64,000 nucleotides of DNA from the NCBI GenBank assembly GCA_028015205.1, contig CM051517.1, forward strand, positions 53,691,455 through 53,755,454, written 5' to 3'. A program made the position numbers and the translations under genes. Below the pieces are notes generated by a model. It was given only the letters and a program-made list of their open reading frames with translations, was not told the origin of the DNA and searched no databases. This DNA comes from Mytilisepta virgata. Taxonomy: Eukaryota > Mollusca > Bivalvia > Mytilida > Mytilidae. Of this stretch, positions 35,694-48,415 are shown piece after piece. Numbering within the stretch: the first letter of the stretch is position 1; each line of letters opens with the position of its first letter.

Positions 35694-38600
35694 AAGGACA
35701 AAACTATGCATGATAGCGGAGGTTGTTATTCTCGAGAAGTTGAATTCATCATCAAAGGCATCCTTTCAGGAATAATGATTACACTGTATAAATATTTAGA
35801 TGTGCACATTTCACCAATATGTTTCAAGACCAATTGATGAATTGATGAAGCATCATTAAAACAATTCACTTGGTTTTATATACCAAGATTTCTTCTCTTG
35901 CTGTCTTGATCAGTTTTGATTTCTTATTGTTTTTTTTTTGTGTATTGTTTTTTCAATCTTACTTCCTGATTGAATCTTCTAATCTGATTTCTGTGTTTGA
36001 TTTTTCGTAGAAAACATTAAACTTGAACATTGGTATTTACCATTATTCGAAGAATTTGTTTAAAGTAATAATGAAATAAAAATCAAATTTAATAACCATT
36101 GCATATCAAATTTTCAACTATAATTATTACAGAATTATGCAACCATATTTCTGGCATTTTTGAATTTCAAATTGTCATAATTTCAATATCAAAAGATTGT
36201 TTATACAGAGTAAGGCTGACAAAAGTTGGACCTTCTTTTGTGTTATACATCTTATGGCACGATAATTATTCTTCCAACAAAACCAAAATATATGAAATAA
36301 TTGCCGAAATTTAAAATCAATCATATACCCGTTGGTATAAATAACTGTCTTGTATGTTATAACTCTGTTTTCCGTGTGATATCCAGTTAAGAACATATTA
36401 CCGCCTCCTCGACCAATGAAAGGCTGTTATTTGAAGCTGTGAATCTTGTAGTTCATGGTTTTCCCAATATAAGGGCATTTATAGAATGACATGTATGATC
36501 GAGGACTAGATAAACAAGTATTTACAAAACTTGTAGGGAAGAAAAGATTATTCTGATTTATTTTTTAATGAAAATGTTTTGACATATAAAATATTTTCCA
36601 GTTGTTTTTGTTTGTTTGTTTGTTCTATTTGAAAAAATTGGTAAGGGTGAAGACAGTATTTTTAGGAATACTTATATTTGTATAATTAAGATACAGATAC
36701 CAATTTAACAATGTGTATAGAATTGTTAATTGTGAAAACGTTTACAATTATAGAAATTAAACCTACAAATTCCACTAAAGCAGAATATTCAGTCATATAG
36801 AATTTATTGACAAAATTTGAATTTGTTTTAAAAACTCGCCATGTAATGTCATTTACTTTTCACTCTATTTGGTACATTGATTTCCTTTCATTTTATTGTA
36901 CTAGAATTGTATTAGTCTAATAATAACATATAGCAGATTTTATTTTCGTGAAAACATTTTCTTTTTTTCTTTTATTACAGCAGAATGTTTTCATTAATTT
37001 TACCTGTGAGAGTTAGAATAATTATTATACATGTAATTGGAACATAAATAGGTATTAACTTAGTCAATCGTCCCACAGGATGTGATGTATGTTCTAAATT
37101 ACCAGTACTCAAAGAAAAGGATCACCATCGACATTATATGTTCATAAAACATGCAAAATTACCCTTTAACATATATATTTATGCTCAATGTAGTGTAGAT
37201 TATCAATAATAATGATAATTAAGTCAGGAATAATACAGTATACCTCCTTAAAGTGAGGTATGTCAAGACACTAAAAGACTAAAGATCGATAATTTTTTTA
37301 GCTGAAATACATATTTCCTAATACCAATTTTGATTTCATTTTATGTTTTTAAATGAGTAATGTCAATCAGTTTCCAATATATTATGTGTATACATGGTTT
37401 TGGCATTTAAAAAACAAATTAATTCTGTGACTACTTATAGTTTTTTGGAAAGGAAGTCATAAAAAAAAATCCACAATACATGTTCATTTAAAATTTTTGC
37501 GTTTTGAAAATTCAAATATGTGAAGTGTGAGAGAAAAAGACAACACCCCAAGAGTTTAAGCATGCTTATTTGTTGATAACTTCAAAGGTCTGTTGCATGT
37601 CCACCTTTGACAGCAACCGTTCACGACACGTAACAACCATTTAAATGCTTTTGAAAACAGATTTTTGTAAACAATAACCGTCTTATAATTTTTTTTACCA
37701 ATACGTACACAAAGGACACTAAAAACGTAGAATTTATAAATTCATCTTGTCGTATTTTCTTTTAACAAAAAATTCAGAATGAATATTCATTTTATTCCAG
37801 AAGAGTACAAAAGCTAAAAAATATCTCTTCCAGCTAATTACTTAATACTTTGTTTAATCAACTAAAAAAAATCTAATCTGTTGTATAATAATAAAACTAT
37901 TTCGCTTTTATGAAGTAATAATAAAACAATTTTCTGTTATGTTATAATAATAAAAACATTTACCTTTATGCAAATCAGTTCCATGCTATGTGAAATGGTG
38001 TGAAGAGCTCAAAACTTCTATTTTATACAATATCACCTACCTTAAATTTATTCATTCGAAAAAGGGTGACAAATCGTGTCATGTTTTTGTTGACAAGTGT
38101 GTGTGCGTGTGGTAAGAATTCAATTGGCTGTTACAATACATTAAAAACAAACAAATAATCGATAACCTCATTTTGCTATTGAATTTGACATGGAAGAAAG
38201 CTTAATTAATGAAAATAGGTCTTTTTGAAGAAACGTATTTTTATTATTGACATACCAGTGAAAGGCGGCTAGGAAACGACTTAATGAACTAGATTATTTT
38301 ACAACTTTATCTTGGACTATGTTTTCTAATTATTGACATACGACATCGAAAAGGGATGTTGAAGACGACATTAAAATTTGACAGTTGTCCGTATAATAGC
38401 AAATCTTTGGCGAAATATTTGTACAATACGTGTACATGTATATAGAAAAAGGCTTACACAAGCAATGCCCCAACTGGGAGCTGGACAAAGAGTGACAGAG
38501 TACAGCGTTTATTTATACAACGGTATACTAGTAACTAAATCAGAGGTTAAATAGAATCCCACGAGACAAAGTCAGGACAAAAGCACTTTACGTGCTACTC

Positions 38601-38865
38601 AAATAATTAAATATATACAGGATGAATTAATAGCAGTACTTTCCCAGGCTTATAATTCAACAAATAAAGATTTCTGTTACCAGTTTCAAAATAACAATTC
38701 AAATTTACAAGAAAAGTCAACAATAGCATATCACCAATCTACAGACCTTCATACAAAAACATTGCATAAAAGCTCTCAGTTTAAAACACAAAGATAGAAG
38801 GATATTCTGACTCGGTACAAAAACTGACCAGCTGCAGTGGTATGGTTAAACCATGTACATTTTAA
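35694..38865. other. No gene recognised; small minisatellite
   Basis: Contains three imperfect ~30-bp units of the form TAATAATAAAAC...TTTATG at about 37882-37970. No coding signature over 3 kb. Confidence 0.55.
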
Positions 38866-39345
38866 AAATTAATTTCTCATAAAAAATGTTAAATTTTGTG
38901 AAGACTTAAGAATAGCTCTGTGCTCAAACCGTTTTATTCTTTTCGTCGAATGGCATTTGAAAATCCGCTCTTAAAAGGTTTTTGGTTATGGTTTCGGTTT
39001 TCAACATTTTCGGCCTTGAGCACAATCTATTTTCATCCTTGAGCACAATTGTTTTTATGGCCATGAGCACAATCTATGAGATCTAAATCGAAGAAATATG
39101 TATATCTTGTACATCAAAATTTGTATCATGGAATATTTATCATCAATACAGCTTAAGAACACAAAATTTGAAAACTGAAACAATCAAAATAACCCAAAAT
39201 GTTTTAGCATATTCAAATCTAACACTTAAATGGTAAAGTCCTAAACTTAGTTCTATTTAACCTTTAACCTTTTGGCCATTTTGGAATACTTTTAAGTTGC
39301 TCTTCAACATTTTTGGCGGCTTATTTTTTGTTTTAAACTTTAAGT
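38866..39345 (+). mobile_element. Degenerate retrozyme-like repeat (subfamily F)
   Basis: Shares with 50060-50300 and 40245-40620 the order: AAATTTTGTGAAGACTTAAG, then TTTTCAACATTTTCGGCC, then GAGCACAATC. The expected ribozyme core is eroded (CTATGAGATCTAAATCGAAG near 39071). CTTGAGCACAAT-like phrases occur three times in 80 bp. A further fragment (CTTTTGGCCATTTTGGAATA) lies at about 39265. Confidence 0.5.
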
Positions 39346-39563
39346 TTAAAGTACCAATACAGTAAAATTAATATCATTGTGCTCTTACTTTTACTGCCGG
39401 CATTATCACATCTCAAGATAATATGCGTTTAAAGTACATATAACTACAGCTTAAACGGGGTAGATTCAGTTCGTATGTTTAATTGAAGATGAGTGACGTA
39501 TCCGAAGTTGATTGAGGGCATCGACTCTTACCATAAAGGCTTGTTGAATAGTGCTTGATTTTT

Positions 39564-40220
39564 AGCTCACCTGGCCCAAAGGGCCATGTGAGCTTTTGTC
39601 ATCACTTGGCGTCCGTCTGTAAACTTTACATTTTGATCTTCTCCTCTGAAACCCCTAGGCCAAATGAACTGAAACTTGGTGTGAAGCATCTATGGAAAGA
39701 TCTTTATAAAGTTTGCATATTTCGTTTCGATAGGACAACTAATATGGCCGCCATGATGAAATCTTATTCATGGTTGGACAAATTTTAAAAATCTTCTCCT
39801 CTGAAACCCCTAAGCCAAATAAGCTTAAACTTTGTATGAAGCATCCATGGAAGAACCTTTATACATTTTGCATATTTTGTTCTGATTAAAGAACTTATAT
39901 GGCCGCCCTGATGAATTCTTATTTCTGATTGGTCAAAATTTCAAAATTTTGGTATGAAGCATCTGTGGAATCACCTTTATAAAGTTTGCATATTTCGTAC
40001 TGGTCGGACAGTTAATATGGTAGCTATGATGAATTCTTATTTTTGTTTGATCAAAATTTCAAAACTCATCTCCTCTGAAACCATATAGCCAATTTAACTG
40101 ATACTTGGTATGAAACATCTATGGAAGGGCCATTACAATTTTCACTTGAAATAAAATGGATTGATTGTGGGACTGTCAGGTCAGCTATTCAGGCTCAATT
40201 CTCTTGAACCTCTTGTTTTT
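39564..40220 (+). mobile_element. Hairpin-headed (HINE-like) element, family C, copy 2
   Basis: The head is AGCTCACCTGGCCCAAAGGG followed by CCATGTGAGCT, then CATCACTTGGCGTCCGTC. CTTCTCCTCTGAAACCCCT occurs at 39638 and 39793 (155 bp), with a third TCTCCTCTGAAACC near 40069. The end has CAGGTCAGC (40177) and the hairpin AGGCTCAA-TTCTC-TTGAACCT (40191-40211), then CTTGTTTTTT. It is shorter and more diverged than the copy at 27251. Confidence 0.7.
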
Positions 40221-40244
40221 TATTCACAGAATTTATTTTATTTT

Positions 40245-40620
40245 TACCACTGAATCGATGATGGTCGCATCCAAATCCCCGAGGGTATCCCCAGCTCAGT
40301 TGCTAGTATTTCGATACTTAAAGTTTACTGTTACAGAATTGTAAAATTTGTTTAACCTAGGGAGTGTCTCCCTCGTACATAGCATTGTCCTTGGAAGATT
40401 TAACTTTAACCCTTCTGGTCATTTTGGAATTTTTGAAATGCTCATCTCTGGTCATTTTGGAATTTTTGAAATGCTCATCAGCTGTTTGAATTGGGGTTTT
40501 TTTCAACATTCTAGGCCTTGAGCACAACTGAGGAGTCGTAAATCGACGAAATGTGCACACATTGGCATCAAAATTGGAATAAAAAATGTTATTTTTAGCA
40601 TCAGTTTAGTTGCTTGTATT
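40245..40620 (+). mobile_element. Retrozyme-like repeat, subfamily F, with a mutated hammerhead
   Basis: Begins with the conserved box CCCCGAGGGTATCCCCAGCT (40278), then ACTGTTACAGAATTG and an A-rich stretch. It includes a direct 33-bp duplication (CTGGTCATTTTGGAATTTTT, about 40418 and 40451). It ends with a hammerhead-like motif at about 40523-40570. The minus-strand frame at 40357-40560 is a by-product of the duplication. Confidence 0.65.
40523..40570 (+). ncRNA. Hammerhead-like motif, probably inactive
   Basis: Core CTGAGGA (the fifth-position T changed to G, a site that tolerates change), helix II GTCG / CGAC with loop TAAAT, then GAAA. Helix III reads ATGTGCACAC, where the intact copy at 50272 has ATGTGCACAT, so the closing A-U pair next to the cleavage site is lost. 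Confidence 0.55.
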
Positions 40621-40676
40621 CCAATACTAGGCCGAAAATAAGTTTGGTTTTTGGTCTTCCAAAGGTTTCGGTTTTA

Positions 40677-40723
40677 ATGCTGCTGATGAGAGGTAACTCC
40701 TTGAAATGCGTCGTATACAGCAT
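40677..40723 (+). ncRNA. Hammerhead ribozyme motif 1 of the dimer
   Basis: Helix I: ATGCTG (40677-40682) with CAGCAT (40718-40723), perfect. Core CTGATGA 40683-40689. Helix II: GAGG 40690-40693 with CCTT 40699-40702, loop TAACT. GAAA 40703-40706. Helix III: ATGC 40706-40709 with GTAT 40713-40716, loop GTC. Predicted cleavage is after A40717. All conserved core positions are present. Helix I is open, making this type I. Confidence 0.8.
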
Positions 40724-41054
40724 AGTATAAATTTACAATATCTAATATTAGTATCTTTGGATTGTTATTTTGAAACTCCTGGGATGATGCCTCTGCTGGT
40801 GGACCGTAGGTCCCCGAGGGTATTCGCCAACCCAGTCGTCAGACTTATCTGACATGATTATTCATTGATTTGTTACAGAAATTACCAGTATTTAGCAAAA
40901 TTCAAAAATAATAGAAATACTAAGGGTTCATTCCTTGTATTGCACATGGTAGATCTCCTTAGTTGAAATTTGGCTTCCTATTTTGGTATTTTTGGTTGAG
41001 TACTTCTTGTTTAATATAAGTTTGGTTTTTGGTCTTCCAAAGGTTTCGGTTTTA

Positions 41055-41101
41055 ATGCTGCTGATGAGAGGTAACTCCTTGAAATGCGTCGTATACAGCA
41101 T
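41055..41101 (+). ncRNA. Hammerhead ribozyme motif 2 of the dimer
   Basis: Identical to the motif at 40677-40723, displaced by exactly 378 nt. Predicted cleavage is after A41095. Confidence 0.8.
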
Positions 41102-41149
41102 AGTATAAATTTACAATATCTAATATTAGTATCTTTGGATTGTTATTTT

Positions 41150-41490
41150 TTATACTTAAATTTACTTTTACCAAAATGTAAAATTTGTGAAAACTAAGGA
41201 GTATCTCTTTTGTGCAACGTTCTGTCCAAAGATGGTTTTGGTTTTACCCGTTTTTGTCTTTTTGGCTTTTTTGAATTTGCTCTTCAACTGTTTGGATTGC
41301 TGTTTTGGTTTTCAACATTTTAGGCCTTCAGTGCAGTGCACTTATGGATCGAAAATCGTTTAAATGTGCACATCTTGTGCATACGATGATTTATTTTCTT
41401 TTTGTTTCGACCTCAACATTTCAGGCTTTCATAGCAACTTATGAGTCGAAAATGGACGAAACGTGCACATTTTTAGCATAAATCCTGACG
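41150..41490 (+). mobile_element. Degenerate retrozyme-like repeats (subfamily F)
   Basis: Continues from the dimer with AAATTTGTGAAAACTAAGGA and TTCAACTGTTTGGATTG, as at 50110-50210. Eroded ribozyme regions lie near 41336-41385 (TGTGCACATCTTGTGCAT retained, core lost) and near 41427-41470 (CTTATGAGTCG then GGACGAAACGTGCAC). Confidence 0.55.
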
Positions 41491-42945
41491 TCATAGAAGA
41501 CTTAATATTTAATATTTTCTAAATTCTGTTCGACGTCTGAGAATCGCTGTTTTTGCCAGTACACAGAAGACAATTTGACGTCAGTTATATAGTTCTGGCC
41601 GTTATTGAAGAACCCTTTTTATATGTAGTTTTATTAATGATTTATTGCACATAATTACATAATACTCATCCAGTAATAAGGCATATTGTACACGCGGTAA
41701 CGTTTTGTTCGGTCTTTATCGTGATAGTTTTTTTGTATTTTGAATTTGTTTGGTAATATAAGCAATTTCAGCAATCCTAACAAACTGTTATGTTTTGTCT
41801 ATAAACGTACTTTTGCAAAGATAATCGCTCATGTGTGTTAACATCGATTTACTATACATCATTGGCCTATCTTATACTATATACTGTTTTGATTTCAATT
41901 TAAACTCAGCGGTAGCGTCAATACCTGAATGTTCATGTATATTAAAGTAAGATTTTTTACTGTAAAAAGAAAATTAAAAATCAAATTAATGCATTCCACA
42001 TCTTTTGAAAAACTTGCAGTTTCCTTGAATTAATCAGCCAAATATCGATAAAAATGCTTAAATGCAGAAGGCTTATTGTATATTTTGTATTAAGCACTTG
42101 TTTTTCCACCAAGAATAGATGAGCGCTTTCTTTAAAACAGACAATTACAAATAGAAATTGTGTCATGAAATAAATACCCGGTTCCAAAAATATTATGTAT
42201 ATTATATGCAGATCTCTTATCATTATAATGCATCACTATGAGCCGTGTTGTACTGCAATACTTTGTCCTCCAATTGAAGAGAGTTAATGTGGACCCAACT
42301 TCAACTAAGGTGTGCAATAGTGTATATTTTAAATAATAGATATACAATTAAACTAAGATTCCAAATATCTTGCATAAAATGCTTATTACTGGATGAATCT
42401 TTGTCAGGTATGCTCGTACCCAAAACTTTGGTACGCCGAAAATGATACAAATGATTAAAGTAGATTTATATCAGATGTTAAAGTACATTTGTGTTCCATC
42501 ATCTTTTTGTCTTTAAACTTGATAATATTATTACATAATACTGATTATTCTCAAAATTGAATGTAATTAGATTTTCTTGTAGTAATCACGGGAAATATTA
42601 TATCTTACTTTAAACTGAAAAGGATTACAAAATGAAAATTTTAGAGTTATAGTTATTGCTCATGACGAGATATTTGAGTGTAGAATATTAAAAACAAAAC
42701 TGTCTGGTCGGCATATTGAAAAGTACGTATTAAAATTAATTATGGAAGTTCACATTCAACTTCCTATTTAAAAACAAATGTACTAAGTAACGTCACAGAT
42801 GGTAAATAATACAATACTGGTACGTGATCTGTTTTAGTAATGAAGCATTTTCCGTCAAAACTGTATGGCATTTTTCAGAATTACAAAGACACAGCAATAG
42901 GGATAATCTTTTTCCACGCCTATCTAAACAATACATGGTCAAAAT
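41491..42945. other. No gene recognised
   Basis: AT-rich sequence without a recognisable feature. Confidence 0.55.
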
Positions 42946-43100
42946 TGGAATGCACGAGTAGATATACCGCTGCTGGTGGACAACAATTCCCCCAGGGTAT
43001 CGCCAGCTCAGTTGTTAGTATTTCAAAACTAGTCCGAAGTTGATACTTTAAATTTATTGTTACAAAAATGTTAAATTTTGTGGAAACTAAGGTAATGTTT
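42946..43100 (+). mobile_element. Retrozyme-like fragment (5' box only)
   Basis: Has GCTGCTGGTGGACAACAATT, CCCAGGGTATCGCCAGCTCA, ATTGTTACAAAAATG and GGAAACTAAGG in the family order. It stops before the ribozyme. Confidence 0.6.
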
Positions 43101-43302
43101 GTCAGGTGGTAGTGAGGACATCGTACATTTTGTAAATGTATTGCTCTAAAAATTTTAACTATATGTTCTAAGGTTTTGGTCACGACCATTACTGATAACG
43201 GTTAATCCAATGGACGTGTAAAATTAGGAAAATTCGGTATTTTATTAATTATTTGTCATATTTAGTCAACGAAATAATGTCTGTTATAATACAAAATTTT
43301 AT

Positions 43303-43390
43303 TACAGTCGAGTATTATTTTTACATTGATAACGAATTACTGGCAACTGAACTAGTGGTACCCTCGGGGGACTGTGCTCACCAGCAGATG
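43303..43390 (-). mobile_element. Retrozyme-like fragment, minus strand
   Basis: Minus strand reads CTGCTGGTGAGCACAG, CCCGAGGGTACCACTAG, TTCAGTTGCCAGTAATTCG: the same box as at 42968 and 40800. It lies inside a 110-codon plus-strand frame (43253-43585) that is therefore at least partly repeat-derived. Confidence 0.5.
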
Positions 43391-46300
43391 CATTCTCTCG
43401 GTTTTAGCTATAATGTAAATACAAATATGACTCCTAAGAAAATAACCAAAAAGGGGTGTAAAAGACTTACAAAGACTGACAGAGAAGTATTTCCATCACG
43501 TGATGTAAACAAATTCGTATTTTGTCTCGATTGCTTATGTTCTACTCAATATTTTTACGACATTCTATTTCATCGACTGCCTTAATTGTATATTTGTATC
43601 CCGGAATGAGTATTCATAGCGGAAATGTGTAAAAAAAATATTTATTGATCTGCTCATAAATGAAACAGTCTAAATTAAATTAAAAACAAATTAATTGAAG
43701 TCTCTTACTGCTCATAAAACATGTTTTTTATACATAAGTTTCTTGTTTACTTCCTTGTAATAAATACTAATCATTCGTTTGGGAAGAATACGGACATTAT
43801 CAATAATTATGTCTGTTTTAAAAATAATTAAATACGAACTTTATAATCTACATAAGAAAAAGAACATTGAACCAGTTATTAATGTGACTGTGGCCTGATA
43901 TGTTTTAGTAAATTGCCCCAAACGCATCTAATCCACAGGGGCTGGTATTCATATATTTTTCGGTATTTAACAACCGTTCGAGACTGGGCGGCCCCGATCT
44001 ACTATACTACAACACAAGCAAGGGGGTAACAATTCACAGTTTACCTGCGCGTATGAAAACCAAATGATATGAGCTAACAATTCATAAAATTCAACAAAAC
44101 AAAAGATTGTAGCGTGGTGTGACGATATATCTGAACTTGAGAAACGCACTGTCGTCCGTATGATATACATAGCCTTTTACTCTTTTAGGAAGAAAGTAAA
44201 GGCAGATGCTTAAAACCTGGTTTCCCAAATGTCAAACTCATACAAAAGTAAACGTTGTTTTATTGCATAGAATATTTACTTTGAAGGATCAAACATAAGT
44301 TGCCAGATATCCTAGAGGCAATAAGATTAATGGTTTGTTACAAGCAAGTTATATTACCAAGTAGTGATAGAACAGAAAAAGTCAAATGATGAGCTTTTAT
44401 AAAATCGGATTAAATCTTTTTTATATGAGTAATTAATACCACCTGTTGTATCATTATGGCGTTTAACTTGAAACTGGAGGTAAAATATCATTCTAGATTT
44501 ACATTTTCTTTAACATAGTCATTACAATTTTCAGGTTTGCCAGGCGGCGGGAATTTGAAACAACCCAACAAAATAGTCATTTTTGTCAATGATTTAGCTT
44601 TTTCTGTTGCATTTAATTTAAAGAAAAAGTATTCTGAAATCAAACAAAACTTCCAGAGATATTTTAACACGGAAAGAAAATTCTGAAATCGTAATAATTT
44701 TATTCTATACGTCCTTTATAAGGTTGATGAGTATGACAGGTCTCGCTATGGTACCATTTAGAAATCACGTAATATTAAGAATTATTCATAATTATATTTT
44801 GTAGCAAAAATTAGAAATGTTATTCAACTTAAGTATCAACAATTCCTGAATAGTAGTTCATTAACGTTCGCCTGGGACTTTCGTCTCATTTGTTTAATGA
44901 GACATAGAGATTACTTTTCTGGTGACATAATTATTGCATCTATTACCTCGGATAACCTACTGTACGAAGAAACCTTTCGGCCATTTATTGTCATTTCCCT
45001 TCTGTAGTGATTAGGTTAAAATTTTCACCATTATTTCTGTTCCTCCGTAAATTTATATGGCAGAACAACAATATTCGGTATGTGGAGTTGTTGTGCGGAG
45101 TAAATGTCTACTGGACATATTTCCTATGGTTCTGACCTCGTTCTCTTTTCCAGTGACCAAGGTTTAAGAACAAGTCTGTTCAACAATCATCAAGGAAAGT
45201 CAAATAATATTTGCAGATTGGAAGTATAAAACATTGATCATATTGGATTTGTTTTTTATACCGACGTTTTGTATTAGTGCGAAGTCGCTGGCTAGACAAA
45301 AAATATCGACACTGTAGATCCCTAATAGAAATGTTACCATCAATTAATTGCATATGATTTTTCAATGGAAATGAGTTGATATAAATAAAGTCATGCGTTT
45401 GCTCATGTACCATAAGGCATTAAGACAAATACCTGGAAGAATACTTGACAAAATGAAATCTAAAGAAAAATATCATGGAATATTGTATCAAGACACAAGA
45501 ATACTCCTTAATCATGAGGAAACATTTTACCAATTCCGCACAGTGCATCTGAGGCAATATACAAAAGTACAAAACACGTCCCCTTTCTGATAGTGGTACA
45601 TATGTGTCAATAAACTGATAATGTGTTCCTCAAAATATCAATTTCCCAAAACAACAAAAAAAACGGTTGTATAAAAACGGCTATAGATGTCGTAAAAAGA
45701 TATTCATTACCCAAGATCAATTCCTGGTCCCCTGAAAAAATCTAATTTTTGCGTCTTCAGTCATTTTTGCGTTTGGATCTGTAGAACTTATTTGGTTATC
45801 CTTGTCATTGACGATAAACGTAGTAAAAACGGTATAAGCTATTCTGCGGTATAAGCCATTATTGGTTTTCTCTATAGTAAAGCCGATTATCATTTCCCAA
45901 TACTGTGTATAAGAGATGCTATTTTTAGTTTCATGGAATCATTCAATAAGACAAGAATACGTTTGTCTGATTATTATTAGTAACAGTCATAGCGTAATGG
46001 AAGCATTGCTTCATTCACGTTTCCGGACACGTTTCTGGTGGTTTTAATAGAAGTATAACCGTACGTTATATTGCGGGGTTGTTTTAATTAATCTGAATGG
46101 GTGTGGGAGTTCGTAGGAGAAATAATCTAAACATTTGTTTCAAAAAAATATTGCTCACATTTTGGGACATGTGAAATATTTGGGATAAACAAGGTCTTTT
46201 CACTCCTTTGTAGTTCGCCGGGGAGTTGTATTAATCGTTTGGCATTATATTTTTCCTCATTCTAGGGTAATTATGATGTGCTTCCTACACAAAACATCAA

Positions 46301-48415
46301 AAATATGTGTCTTGTCTTAAGTTTACGACCTTTCGAGGAGCTCTTTGAAGCACGAAACTTTACAAAATGCTACTGTTTGCCTAGGCGTTGATGAATCACG
46401 AAATAATTTTTAAGAATGACCTCGATGGTCCTTATCTACTTTGTGCGTGACTTCATGCTTGTACGTATAGCAAAGCCACTATATATAATATCATGTATCA
46501 GCTAGTTTTGTTATTGCACTTTGTAATATAAACATTTTTTCGTTAAAAATACAAATTTAATTTCTTGAGGTCAAACAAACAGTAACAGTGCCACGCATAA
46601 TTTTTAATGTAGAATTCAATAAAAGGTAAACCGATATCTGTGTCATTTGTGTTCTTTTTTTTCTCGATATTTTTGTTCATTAAAGCATTTCTGAACAAAT
46701 CTAAAATTACCATGATTAACGCAATTAGATTACGTTCTGTAACTCATATTTCAATTGTAAATTAGTTACCCTCAATTTTGAAGTATGTCAATCATAATTC
46801 ATAAGTCATGAATTTTAGTATCCTTTTACACCCCGAAATGCAAATAGCTATAAAATGATCATAATGAATGAAAAACTAAACCAGAATCACTATCAGTGAG
46901 AATTAATTATCCTTCTGTCCTCAGTGCTATAGATACAATTTTAAAAAGCAGCCCAGCAATCCTACTTGATCCTTGTTATCTGGATTTATTATTTTGAAAG
47001 TAATTTAAGACTTCGAAGTATAAAATAAAACAATATGACTTTCATCTTCAATTTCCTTGTAGAATTTGCATAAACGAATATTTCTAATTATCATAAATGC
47101 TGACAAAAACCTTTGTTTGGCAGCTAGAAGGCAGCAAGACACCATGTTTTCGGCTGAAAAGTTAAGTAATATTTACAAGGGTCTAAAAATATATTTATTC
47201 AAATACTAGTATGACAGTTTTGTAGTGAACTTTAGTATGGTTTTGTAAAGTTTGAAATGATTTCGTAATTATGATAAGTATGTATTGTTGATCCTTAATA
47301 AAGGACTCGACGACATGACCAAATTCAGCGTCCAAAAATAGTGTATACATTAATTGTCAAGAAATTCAATACTCGTTGAAAACAACCAATTATAGAAAAA
47401 CTAACACATTTTGCCGCTGGAAAAAAAAATTGGTTATTTTTAGTTCATCATATTATAAATCATCCTTTTCTAATATTTTTCCCCACCAGAAATTGTAAGT
47501 AAAGAATATATATTATACAAAAATATTCCCCATAGGGTGTAATGTTGAATGACAATCAATCTGCAAAAAGCCGACATTATGGGTGCAGAAACTCCCACTT
47601 TACAAATTAAATATGACAAAATCCATAATATATGGTTTGTTTTTATTACAGAAATCATATTTTTTTAAATTATGATTTAAAAATTATATGCAGTAAACTA
47701 TTTGGTGTAATAATTTATAACATAATCAACTCTCCTCAACCAATATCTGTTTATTTGTTTCTTGATGTTAATTTAAATAGTAGGGTCAATTTGTGTTTAT
47801 TCGTTTCTTAATATTGCCCTTAAATGGAGATTTTAATTTCATAGTTATTATTTATTATTATTAATATTGGTACATTGTTTTCAATGCTTTATGAAATGAT
47901 ATGCATGACCAGCTATCTTGTCTGAATACCAGATGGACAAGAAATTAAAAAAGACCAGATTTTTGTTTACAAACATACTAGGTATAAAAGGTGATTGTAA
48001 TTCATGAAACAAGTGTACATTTGGAAAACTCTATTTTTTTACCTATTTTCGTGGAGTGGGTGTTGTTAGAGGGATTTTAAAGCGGTTCATCATCTTACTA
48101 CAAATGGGTGTCTTCCCATTTATCCAACTTTTGAAAATTTGGTATTCCCACTTATCCAACTTTAAATTTCTTACCTTTTGTGTTGTTTATATATTACTAA
48201 TTAGGTGTCAGATTAATAATTGTGACAGATAATTTGTTCCAGTTTTCATTAACAGACAGAAACATAAATGAATAATAATGTTTTTTAATCTCAAACATTT
48301 TTACACATACTCAAAAATACATCATACAAAAATACCTTATAAAACAATGTATATAAAATGTCTAGATCTGAAAAACTAAGTAAAAGCCATTCAACTTAAT
48401 AAGCAATTATAATTT
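43391..48415. other. No gene recognised
   Basis: Five kilobases of AT-rich sequence. The short plus frame at 45393-45590 and minus frames near 43967 and 44488 have no recognisable domain. No tRNA, repeat boundary or simple repeat of note. Confidence 0.5.

Larger units (their letters stand above)
40638..41149 (+). mobile_element. Retrozyme-like direct dimer, 378-bp period (subfamily G)
   Basis: A ~134-bp segment (40638-40771) recurs at 41016-41149 without differences that I can see. Each copy carries a hammerhead motif, so one complete 378-nt unit lies between the two predicted cleavage sites (40717/40718 and 41095/41096). The unit holds the conserved box CCCCGAGGGTATTCGCCAAC, GTTACAGAAATTACC, and TACTAAGGGTTC. 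Tandem units bounded by hammerheads are the hallmark of retrozymes, small non-coding retroelements copied through circular RNA. No protein is encoded. Confidence 0.75.

Noticed and set aside
43253..43585. 110-codon plus-strand frame
   Set aside because: Its first half overlaps a minus-strand retrozyme fragment. The second half (KKGCKRLTKTDREVF) matches nothing I recognise, and no supporting gene structure is visible.
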